The notes beneath the pieces were generated by a model that had not been told where the DNA came from, did not search any database, and was given only the letters and a program-made list of their open reading frames with translations. DNA of 31,203 bases, from NCBI GenBank assembly GCA_035495315.1, contig DATJGF010000231.1, positions 1 to 31,203 on the forward strand, in the 5' to 3' direction. This DNA comes from DATJGF01 sp035495315. Lineage in GTDB: Bacteria > Verrucomicrobiota > Verrucomicrobiia > Limisphaerales > UBA8199. How positions within the stretch are numbered: the first letter of the stretch is position 1; every line of letters starts with the position of its first letter. A program made the translations under genes and the position numbers. Below, in pieces: positions 24,082 to 31,203 of this stretch.

Positions 24082-24558
24082 GCAGCATACAATAGTAAGC
24101 GTGCCACCTTTCCGCAAACCTTGGTCATAGTGCAAGGAATGCTAAAACTCATCTCACAAATCCCCAAAGTGGCCTGCGCGATAGGGACGGCCCGCCGAGC
24201 CGTCCCTACAAAAGGAAGCCTGCGTCGGGGTTTATGAGATGAGTTCTAGAAACATTCCGCAGCGAACGCTCATTAAGAACGCATCGAGGAAGCCTGCCAA
24301 TTCATAGTCAGTCCGTATCTTACCCGAACGCAATCTCCGTTTTTCTGCGGTAGGCTTAAAAGCGGTTTCAGCCTTGCTTGCAACGGACTCCGGTTGATAG
24401 CGTAATTCAACGAGCCATGTTATCGCCCGAGAATCTAAGGCAGCCGAAGTCTTGGTCGCAACGCGATATTTACACTCGCTTGGCGCATCCCTGCGTGCGC
24501 CTCGCTGGCCACCACGGCCACTTTGACCCCTTGAGCTTATTTGGAGCGCTTCCTGACC
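24082..24558. other. Gene-free region upstream of the polysaccharide export genes
   Basis: It carries the inverted repeat element 24136-24258, reported separately. The rest (24259-24558) has no convincing gene; a plus-strand frame at 24378-24566 is not protein-like. The promoter of the export genes should lie here but no boxes are clear. Confidence 0.6.
24136..24258. repeat. Nested inverted-repeat element, GGGACGGC hairpin core
   Basis: The outer arms include AACTCATCTCA (24146-24156) and its exact complement TGAGATGAGTT (24235-24245), with GGAATG (24136-24141) and CATTCC (24253-24258) at the ends. Inside, GGGACGGC (24184-24191) and GCCGTCCC (24199-24206) form a perfect stem. No target duplication is visible. 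It lies just after the LRR gene stop and may also end its transcript. Confidence 0.65.
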
Positions 24559-25608
24559 ATGAATAGAAACCTTATCAGATTTTGGATCCTGACTGGTCTG
24601 TTGATCATGCCCGGCCTGTCCTCCCTGGTTGGAGCTGAAACCGACCCTGTGCCTGATGCTGGGTCGTTGTCAGCGGCTGGCACTAACGCTGCCCTGTCCG
24701 GCAGCGAATTGCGTCGACTGGCCAAGTGGCAACACCACTTGACACTCGGGCCGGGCGATTTGCTCAATGTCTCTTTGTTCGAAATGCCGGAGTCCGCTCA
24801 ACGCGAGGTCCCCATAGGTCCGGATGGGAGAATCACGTTTCTTCAGGCACGCGACATAGTGGCGTCTGGGTTGACGGTTGATGAACTGCGCGCAAAGCTT
24901 GATAGCGCTTTAGGCAAGTTTTATCAAAATCCACGCACAATCGTCACGCCAGCTGCCATTCGCAGCAAAAAATATTATGTTCTAGGAGCAGTGGTAAACA
25001 GCGGCGTTTATAATTTAGATCGACCGCTAACCATTATTGAAGGCTTGGCGCGCGCTGGCGGCCTCGAAACGGGGATCTATGATAGAAACACCGTCGAACT
25101 GGCTGATTTGGCTCATAGCTTCCTAGTACGCAACGGCGAACGATTGCCGCTGGATTTTGAGCAATTGTTCCAACACGGCGATCTATCTCAGAACATCCCG
25201 CTCGAGCCCGAAGATTATCTGTATGTCGCAATGGCCAGTGCGAATGAAATCTACGTGCTCGGCGAAGTGAACAGTCCGGGGACGGCGGCATTTCTGCCGC
25301 GGGTAACGGTGATCGGAGCAATTGCGGCGCGGGGCGGCTTTAGTGTGCGCGCGTACAAGACGCGAGTCCTGGTAGTCCGCGGTTCGCTAAATCGCCCGGA
25401 GAGTTTTGTGATAAATACCGACGAGATTTTGTCTGCCAAACGGCCGGATTTCAAGTTGCAATCAAAAGACATCATATACATCAGCCAGAGCCCGTGGGTT
25501 CGTGCCGAGGAGATACTCGATGCGGCGGTCACAGCGTTCGTTCAAGGCTTCGTCGTTTCAGTAACCACCCGAAAAGTTGGTCCGTTCTTTGACCCATTGG
25601 TGAAATAA
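24559..25608 (+). CDS. Polysaccharide export protein (Wza-like), non-lipidated paralogue
   Basis: Starting at ATG 24559 the product is 349 aa. A signal peptide (1-25, IRFWILTGLLIMPGLSSLVG) has no lipobox cysteine. The Poly_export domain begins HLTLGPGDLLNVSLFEMPES, continues with IGPDGRITFLQARDIVASG, and is followed by SLBB-like repeats YYVLGAVVNSGVYNLDRPLT and IYVLGEVNSPGTAAF. The C-terminal ILDAAVTAFVQGFVVSV is amphipathic, as in the Wza helix ring. Such proteins form the outer-membrane channel that exports exopolysaccharide. It is separated by one base from its paralogue. GGAG lies 12 bases upstream of the ATG; a TTG at 24541 is an alternative start. Confidence 0.88.
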   Translation: MNRNLIRFWILTGLLIMPGLSSLVGAETDPVPDAGSLSAAGTNAALSGSELRRLAKWQHHLTLGPGDLLNVSLFEMPESAQREVPIGPDGRITFLQARDIVASGLTVDELRAKLDSALGKFYQNPRTIVTPAAIRSKKYYVLGAVVNSGVYNLDRPLTIIEGLARAGGLETGIYDRNTVELADLAHSFLVRNGERLPLDFEQLFQHGDLSQNIPLEPEDYLYVAMASANEIYVLGEVNSPGTAAFLPRVTVIGAIAARGGFSVRAYKTRVLVVRGSLNRPESFVINTDEILSAKRPDFKLQSKDIIYISQSPWVRAEEILDAAVTAFVQGFVVSVTTRKVGPFFDPLVK

Positions 25609-25609
25609 T

Positions 25610-26710
25610 ATGAAGAGAATTCTTTCTTTTTGGGTCGGCGCATACCTCGTACTGGTCCTGGTTGGATGTGCCAGCGATACACACCACAAAACCGTCGCCA
25701 AGGGCTTTGCCGAAGCGGTAACAAATGTTACCACGCTCAATTTAACAAACGCGTTGGATCCTATATTACTGCGTCCCTCAGCCAGCCTGTTCAATCTCGG
25801 ACCCGGTGACCAGGTGGACATCGAGATCATCGGAGATCCGACCTCGCGCACTTTAACAACGGTAGGCCCAGATGGAAAAATCTACTATCAATTGCTTCCT
25901 GGCATAGATGTCTGGGGCTCAACGCTGGCACAGACACAAGAATTGCTTGAAGAAGGTCTGAGTAAATACCTGAGCCAACCACATGTCACTTTGACTTTGC
26001 GCGCAGTCGCCAGCAAGCATGTTTGGCTATTGGGTCGTTTAAACAAACCTGGCATTTATCCCATGACGGGACCAATGACCTTGCTGGAGTGCCTGGCGCT
26101 GGCAGGAGGCAGCGCGCGAACTTCATTGCAATTGGCCACCGAGGAGTTGGCGGACCTGCGGCATAGCTTTGTCATGCGCAAAGGACAACTTGTGCCGGTC
26201 GACTTTTATCGCCTGATACGACAAGGAGATATGTCGCAAAACATTTATCTGGAACCGGACGACTTCGTTTATGTCCCCTCCTCGTTGTCTCAACAGATCT
26301 ATATCCTCGGCGCGGTGAGGTATCCGCGCGCTGTTCCCTACTCCGAAGGAATGACGTTGATTGGAGCTATTTCAGGTGCTACGGGCCCCCTCAAAGTTGA
26401 ATGGTTATCTACCACCTACGCTGGCCTGGCCCCAGATGCCAACATGGGTCACGTGGCCATCGTCCGTGGTTCGCTCGCGCAGCCTCAGCTTTCCATCGTC
26501 GATGCGAACGCGATCATCAAAGGTCGCCAGGCCGATGTAACTCTCGAGCCAGGCGACATCGTCTTCGTCCCCAACGTGCCTTACGCCATCCTCAAAAGAT
26601 ACCTCAACACGATCGTAACCACCTTCATCTCTACAGTCGCCGCAAATGCCGGAACTCGAGCCGGTGGCGGCACTACCGGCGTCGGAGTAGCAGTGCCTGT
26701 CGGTAGATAA
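25610..26710 (+). CDS. Polysaccharide export lipoprotein (Wza-like)
   Basis: The 366-aa product has a lipoprotein signal, MKRILSFWVGAYLVLVLVGC, so the channel would be anchored in the outer membrane. The Poly_export domain starts FNLGPGDQVDIEIIGDP with GPDGKIYYQLLPGIDVWGS; SLBB-like repeats include VWLLGRLNKPGIYPMTGPMT and IYILGAVRYPRAVPYSEGMT, and VTLEPGDIVFVPN is the final strand pair. It aligns over its whole length with the preceding gene (for example AGGSARTS..ATEELADLRHSF against AGGLETG..TVELADLAHSF), which shows tandem duplication. It starts one base after the stop of that gene, and so is surely co-transcribed. The tail is Gly-rich. Confidence 0.9.
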   Translation: MKRILSFWVGAYLVLVLVGCASDTHHKTVAKGFAEAVTNVTTLNLTNALDPILLRPSASLFNLGPGDQVDIEIIGDPTSRTLTTVGPDGKIYYQLLPGIDVWGSTLAQTQELLEEGLSKYLSQPHVTLTLRAVASKHVWLLGRLNKPGIYPMTGPMTLLECLALAGGSARTSLQLATEELADLRHSFVMRKGQLVPVDFYRLIRQGDMSQNIYLEPDDFVYVPSSLSQQIYILGAVRYPRAVPYSEGMTLIGAISGATGPLKVEWLSTTYAGLAPDANMGHVAIVRGSLAQPQLSIVDANAIIKGRQADVTLEPGDIVFVPNVPYAILKRYLNTIVTTFISTVAANAGTRAGGGTTGVGVAVPVGR

Positions 26711-27005
26711 GTTCAGACTGATCTCTTTCCCACACGCCGCGTCACCTAGCGCGCCGCCCCCGCGCGCACAACCGACCACACCATCCGTTGTTTCACGGAA
26801 AAGCGTCCGTAATAGTTCCCGTAGAAGAATAGCCAATCCTGGTTGCTAGTCCGACAAGCCCAGTGGTAATGTCAACCCATACCAGGAGTTAGGGAACAGG
26901 CATCCCTACAGAGAGGACATGTACATAGTTGGGGAGACGCGCTTTTAGCATAAGGAATATTTGGCTGGTTCGCAACCAGTCCAATCACTGCTCATTTATT
27001 TTGAT
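26711..27005. other. Intergenic region with a GC palindrome and a leader hairpin
   Basis: GCGCG at 26749-26753 and CGCGC at 26763-26767 form a short stem with no T-run. An 8-bp hairpin lies at 26963-26981, given separately. No gene is seen. Confidence 0.5.
26963..26981. promoter_or_regulatory. Hairpin just upstream of the giant deacetylase-like gene
   Basis: GGCTGGTT (26963-26970), loop CGC, and AACCAGTC (26974-26981) pair with one G-T wobble. It ends 24 bp before the ATG at 27006, and could be a leader structure or an operator half-site. Confidence 0.4.
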
Positions 27006-30000
27006 ATGAACCTTGGAAACTATCGCATCGGGATCATCGCGGCGTGCTGCGCTTGTTTGCTCATGGCAGCAAACACATCGTATGCTACCGCTAATGTCTC
27101 TACTGCCGCCAGCGCCAACATTTCAGCAGATACCTCAGCCGGCGCGTATGTCACCTTGACCGGCCCCGCGCTCACCGAAGGCGCCAACCGGGATATCGGA
27201 CTTGGAACCATCATCTTGAATGCCCCTGCAGGTTTTCAATTTGATCCAACCGCCGTAGTCACCGCGACGGTAAGCAGAGCCGGCGGCAGCGGCAACAGCA
27301 CTTTGTTGAGCCTAACTGCCGGAGTGGCGGTTGTAACTACCACGACGATTACAATCACCGTCGCGACCGTCGACAGTAGCGGCTCCGTACGGTCTCGCAT
27401 TACCTGGTCTGGTATCCGAGTCCGCGCGACTGCTGGCACGCCGCTCGCAACCGCCAATATAACCAGATCTGGCCTCGCACCTATTGCTGGAATAACAACT
27501 TCAACTAGCTTCGGTTTGTTAACCGAGGTTGGCGGTGCAGTCCAATCCTTGGCCTTTGACACTCAACCGACGGGCGCTGTGGCGGGCACAGCATTTGCCA
27601 CTCAACCAGTAATCCGCACGCGGGATCAGTTCGGCAACAACTCCTCAAGCGGGCTTCCTGCCACTGCCTTTGTTACCGCAACCCTTAGCGCCGGCACTGG
27701 ACCGCTGCAAGGAACAACCAGCTTGAATATTGGAACCGCTGGAGGCAACGGCACGGTCACCTTCACAAATTTGCGGATCGATGTCGCCGGAAATAACAAA
27801 CAGTTGGCAGTTACCTCCACCAATGCGCTGACGGCAGCAGTTAGCAGTGTTTTTACCGTCACACCCGCTGCCGCCAATAAGCTGGCGATCAGCACTCAGC
27901 CCTCCTCCACCGCAGTTGCCGGCGTCCCGTTCGCTCAGCAACCGGCCGTCGTAATCCAAGACGCTTTCAATAATGTGCGCAGCGCCGATACCCTTGCGAT
28001 TACTGCCGCGAGGTCCGGCGGCACAGGCACTCTATTAGGAACAACAACCATTAATGCCGTAAATGGGACCGCCACATTTGGCAATCTTGCTCATCCGATC
28101 GCTACCTCCATAACACTGGCCTTCTCAAGTGGCACTTTAACAGGAGTGACCTCCGCGCCTGTCGTTATCAGCCCTGCTACATTCAGCCAACTGCTTGTGC
28201 TACTACCCGGTCAAACGAGCGCGCCGGGCACCGCAACCGGCAGGGCAGGAACTCCGAACGTGACGGCTGGCACCAGCGCAGCCGTACAAATCAATGCGGT
28301 GGATGCCTTCTTCAATTCCGTCGGTACCGGTTCCGATTCCGTGCGATTGACCTCCACCGATCCGAATGCCGTCCTGCCGCCCAGCACGCCGATGGTTAAC
28401 GGCACCACCACGTTAAATCTAACATTTAAAACCGCGGGCTTGCGATCGGTCACTGCAACTGATCTAACTGATGGGACCAAAACGCCCAATACGGATCAGG
28501 CCTCGGTTAATGCCGGGTCATTCGTTCAGTTGCAAACACTGGCGCCCGGAGAAACCGCCGCGCCCGGTTCGCTTGCCGGAAAAACCGGCTCTCCCATTGG
28601 CCAGGCCGCCGGGACACCGTTTTCGGTGATAGTCAATAGTGTTGATGCTAACTGGAACCCGGTTTCGACAAACGATACGGTTCAGTTTACATCGAGTGAT
28701 GCCGGTGCCACGCTACCTGCTAACGCTCCACTGACAAACGGGACCGGAACCTTCAACGTGACACTGGGAACAGCCGGTTCTCAAACGATCACAGCATCCG
28801 ATGCGACACGGCCAACAGTCCTGGCAGGAACGACCGCGCAAATCTCAGTGTCCGGCGGCAAGCTCTCTCAGACAATTTCCTTCGGGCCACTAAACAACGT
28901 CGTTTATGGAGTAGCACCAATCACTCTAAGCGCAACCGCCTCGTCCGGGCTGTCCGTGACCTTCAGTGTGGTCTCAGGCCCGGCCACCGTGTCGGGAACC
29001 TCACTCACAGTGACAGGTGCAGGAACTATAACCGTGCGGGCTTCTCAAGCTGGAAACGCCACTTACAATCCCGCACCAAATGTCGATCAAAGCTTTACTT
29101 CCAGCCCGGCACAGCTAACCGCGACCGCCGACAACAAGGTGCGCGCTTTTGGAACTGCCAATCCGCCTCTCACAGCAAGCTACACAGGGTTTGTAAGAAG
29201 CGATACCACGAGCGTTCTCTCGGGTGCACCGACGCTAAGCACTGCCGCGACAATTAGCAGCCCAGCAGGCGTTTACCCGATTAGCATATCTCAGGGGACA
29301 CTCGCTGCCGCAAATTACACCTTCGCGTTCGTGTTCGGCACCTTGACCATCACCAACGTGCCGATTCAACAGGGACCTACGACCCTCAAGCCGCTGGTTG
29401 CCATTCACGATTCCGAATTGACCAGGGCTTTGGAAACAATGCCTGCCTCAGGTTCTACGCCCACAGGGCCCGGGACAACCGGATTTCAATGGTGGTCGAC
29501 TGACTGGCATTATTTTGTGATGGCCAACGCACTCAAAGAGGCCCTCCGTTCCGATGGCACAGCTTTCACGGTTGTAAGTGATGCAGATATTAGCAACGGC
29601 AAATTACTCGATGCCAATGGCAACCCGGTTTATCCGATTGTTATTAGCTTGTCTTCCGAAGCCGTGCGCGACGATGAAATCGCCCAGTTCACTAACTATG
29701 TCGCCGCCGGCGGTTTCCTGATGGTTGGCGGTTCCTCTTTTACTCGACAACCCACCGGCACGCCGCGCGGGGATTTCGCCTTCGCTACCCAGATGGGAGT
29801 GCATTCCGCAACCGCCAGCCTTGCAAACTGGGTTGATAATTCTACCTTCAGCAAGACCCTCAGTCATCGGATCCTCAACCATATCCCGGCAGGCACCCTA
29901 ACTTGGCAGATGCCCTCTTCATCTGAGGAGGTTTCATGGCAGGTGCCCTATCACTTAACCGGGCAGACCGTGCCGGGTTTGCCACATTCGATTTGGCAAA

Positions 30001-31203
30001 TCGCCTCAGCAGACGCTCAGGTGATCGCTCAGGCCGATGCCCAGCCTTACATAACCGTGAAGCCCTATGGCAAAGGAACATTTATCTATGATGCTTCGAT
30101 GCAACCGCTGATCGGGCACGGCGGTTGGTCTCCCGGCATGTACGCCTATGGCATCTTCCGCAAGGCCATCGAATGGGCGTTTGAATCCGTTCGCCTTTCG
30201 GTGCCTAAAGTAAGTCCTTGGCCATATCCTTACGACGCCGCGGTGATCTTCCGCCATGACATGGAGGCGATGCCCTCCCGCATCAATTCCATCGAAGCAT
30301 CCGCCCAATTCGAAAATGCGAATGGTGCAAAGGGCGATTACTATTTCTGCACAGGAACCCTGCGACTCGACATGCCCGGGACCTCAGGCAGTTCCGCAAT
30401 TGCCAGTCTACAGCGTGCGGTAACCCTCTATGGCGCGACCATCGCGCCCCATAACGGCGGCTTGACCAATATCAATCCCGTATACAACCCGCGCCTGGTG
30501 CTGATCGAACCCAACTTAAGCCAATTGCTTAGAGAAGGATGGATCACCATCGCTGATCCATACCAACCGGCGTTAGCGCCTCTGATTAATGACGATTATG
30601 ACTATTGGCACTGGGGTCCAGATGAAATCCTCGATGTGCCTAGCGCCGCTTTACCTCCGGGCTATGCCAATGGACGCGCTTACGCGTTTACTTCGATGTC
30701 CAATTCCTTTGTTGACATCGCCGGATGGGGCCTGGCCAATGGCGCGCCGCGCACCTGGGTGTGCCCATACTTCAATGCTACCCGCGAAGGCTCTTACATT
30801 ATTCAGGACGCATTAGGTATAAAGGCGACCGGTGACGACAAGCTCACGCCATTCCCGCACTGGATCTTTTCAACCCAAACACCGGATAAGCATTACTCCA
30901 CGCTGAGCCTGCCAGTAAGCGACTGGTATATAGGCTCAACCGTCGCTCAGTCGATGGAAACCGGTCACAATTCGTCGACCATTCAGCAGCTTGTGGATTT
31001 TTATTACAATCTGGGCGGCTTGATTAATTTGTATTGCCACAGCTCCTCGGATGGCTCAGGTCCCGATGGTACTTTGCCGACGGGCTATGTCACTTACAGC
31101 TTAAGCAAACCACGGGTTTGGTCGGCTAACACCGTGGGCATCTATAATTGGTGGCTGTCCCGAACCACTGTGCAGATTGCCCCAACGTTCACAAATAACG
31201 CCG
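27006..31203 (+). CDS. Giant secreted protein: Ig-like/MBG domains, GATase-like region, deacetylase-like domain (partial)
   Basis: ATG 27006 opens a frame with no stop through the end of the window (1399 codons plus one base). A signal peptide (MNLGNYRIGIIAACCACLLM, then AANTSYATA) leads into Thr/Ala/Ser-rich Ig-like repeats (about 30-690). An MBG domain follows (about 698-785, AQLTATADNKVRAFGTANPP). The region about 790-1070 has YPIVISLSSEAVRDDEIAQF and YVAAGGFLMVGGSS, resembling a class I GATase-like fold. The last region has AVIFRHDMEAMPSR (H1084, D1085), YYFCTGTL, IAPHNGG (H1149) and NLYCHSSS, suggesting a polysaccharide deacetylase with an HDM motif in place of the usual TFDD. Likely a large exported glycan-modifying protein linked to the export genes. 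Confidence 0.8.
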   Translation, partial: MNLGNYRIGIIAACCACLLMAANTSYATANVSTAASANISADTSAGAYVTLTGPALTEGANRDIGLGTIILNAPAGFQFDPTAVVTATVSRAGGSGNSTLLSLTAGVAVVTTTTITITVATVDSSGSVRSRITWSGIRVRATAGTPLATANITRSGLAPIAGITTSTSFGLLTEVGGAVQSLAFDTQPTGAVAGTAFATQPVIRTRDQFGNNSSSGLPATAFVTATLSAGTGPLQGTTSLNIGTAGGNGTVTFTNLRIDVAGNNKQLAVTSTNALTAAVSSVFTVTPAAANKLAISTQPSSTAVAGVPFAQQPAVVIQDAFNNVRSADTLAITAARSGGTGTLLGTTTINAVNGTATFGNLAHPIATSITLAFSSGTLTGVTSAPVVISPATFSQLLVLLPGQTSAPGTATGRAGTPNVTAGTSAAVQINAVDAFFNSVGTGSDSVRLTSTDPNAVLPPSTPMVNGTTTLNLTFKTAGLRSVTATDLTDGTKTPNTDQASVNAGSFVQLQTLAPGETAAPGSLAGKTGSPIGQAAGTPFSVIVNSVDANWNPVSTNDTVQFTSSDAGATLPANAPLTNGTGTFNVTLGTAGSQTITASDATRPTVLAGTTAQISVSGGKLSQTISFGPLNNVVYGVAPITLSATASSGLSVTFSVVSGPATVSGTSLTVTGAGTITVRASQAGNATYNPAPNVDQSFTSSPAQLTATADNKVRAFGTANPPLTASYTGFVRSDTTSVLSGAPTLSTAATISSPAGVYPISISQGTLAAANYTFAFVFGTLTITNVPIQQGPTTLKPLVAIHDSELTRALETMPASGSTPTGPGTTGFQWWSTDWHYFVMANALKEALRSDGTAFTVVSDADISNGKLLDANGNPVYPIVISLSSEAVRDDEIAQFTNYVAAGGFLMVGGSSFTRQPTGTPRGDFAFATQMGVHSATASLANWVDNSTFSKTLSHRILNHIPAGTLTWQMPSSSEEVSWQVPYHLTGQTVPGLPHSIWQIASADAQVIAQADAQPYITVKPYGKGTFIYDASMQPLIGHGGWSPGMYAYGIFRKAIEWAFESVRLSVPKVSPWPYPYDAAVIFRHDMEAMPSRINSIEASAQFENANGAKGDYYFCTGTLRLDMPGTSGSSAIASLQRAVTLYGATIAPHNGGLTNINPVYNPRLVLIEPNLSQLLREGWITIADPYQPALAPLINDDYDYWHWGPDEILDVPSAALPPGYANGRAYAFTSMSNSFVDIAGWGLANGAPRTWVCPYFNATREGSYIIQDALGIKATGDDKLTPFPHWIFSTQTPDKHYSTLSLPVSDWYIGSTVAQSMETGHNSSTIQQLVDFYYNLGGLINLYCHSSSDGSGPDGTLPTGYVTYSLSKPRVWSANTVGIYNWWLSRTTVQIAPTFTNNA

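Noticed and set aside
24479..24502. Sigma-54-like TTGGC...TGC box before the export genes
   Set aside because: The GG and GC elements are one base too close for the strict spacing of sigma-54 promoters.
24378..24566. 62-codon plus-strand frame upstream of the Wza-like gene
   Set aside because: It has no conserved features and overlaps the real start.

Overview
The window looks like a chromosomal segment of a member of the Verrucomicrobiota, most likely a soil or freshwater Pedosphaera/Limisphaera-type lineage. This is an inference from gene content and style. The window carries planctomycete/verrucomicrobial-type PQQ-propeller proteins, a CE15 glucuronoyl esterase, very large secreted Thr/Ser/Asn-rich proteins with MBG, Ig-like and DxDGDG modules, few Shine-Dalgarno sequences, and many short palindromic repeats between genes. 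No rRNA, tRNA, CRISPR array, phage or transposase gene was seen.

Left part (1-10.2 kb, almost all on the minus strand): a partial gene of unknown function, an HPF/RaiA ribosome-hibernation factor, a small exported protein, 6-phosphogluconolactonase, an SDR oxidoreductase flanked by palindromic repeats, a membrane-anchored SGNH hydrolase with a large polytopic membrane protein, a two-TM small protein, an exported glutathione peroxidase, a secreted GDSL esterase that probably starts at CTG, and a CE15 esterase. The last two suggest use of plant polysaccharide.

Middle (10.2-19.9 kb): a 153-bp MITE-like element with a perfect 9-bp target duplication, a small membrane protein divergent from a MocR-type regulator, a PQQ-propeller protein, a FemAB/CelD-like acyltransferase divergent from an FkbM methyltransferase, a CC0125-type lipoprotein, a DUF4337-like protein, thioredoxin reductase, a small membrane protein and a class I methyltransferase.

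Right part (20-31.2 kb, all plus strand): a surface/exopolysaccharide region. It holds a 1338-aa secreted protein built from three capped LRR modules, two tandem Wza-like export proteins (one with a lipobox, one without), and the first 1399 codons of a giant secreted protein. That protein has Ig-like and MBG domains followed by a GATase-like region and a polysaccharide-deacetylase-like domain, and it runs off the window. No Wzc kinase, flippase or polymerase is visible, so any export locus is incomplete here.

At least five families of short inverted repeats lie between genes. In several places they run into annotated ends of genes and mislead start or stop choice. Functions are from recognition of motifs by eye; no database search was done.
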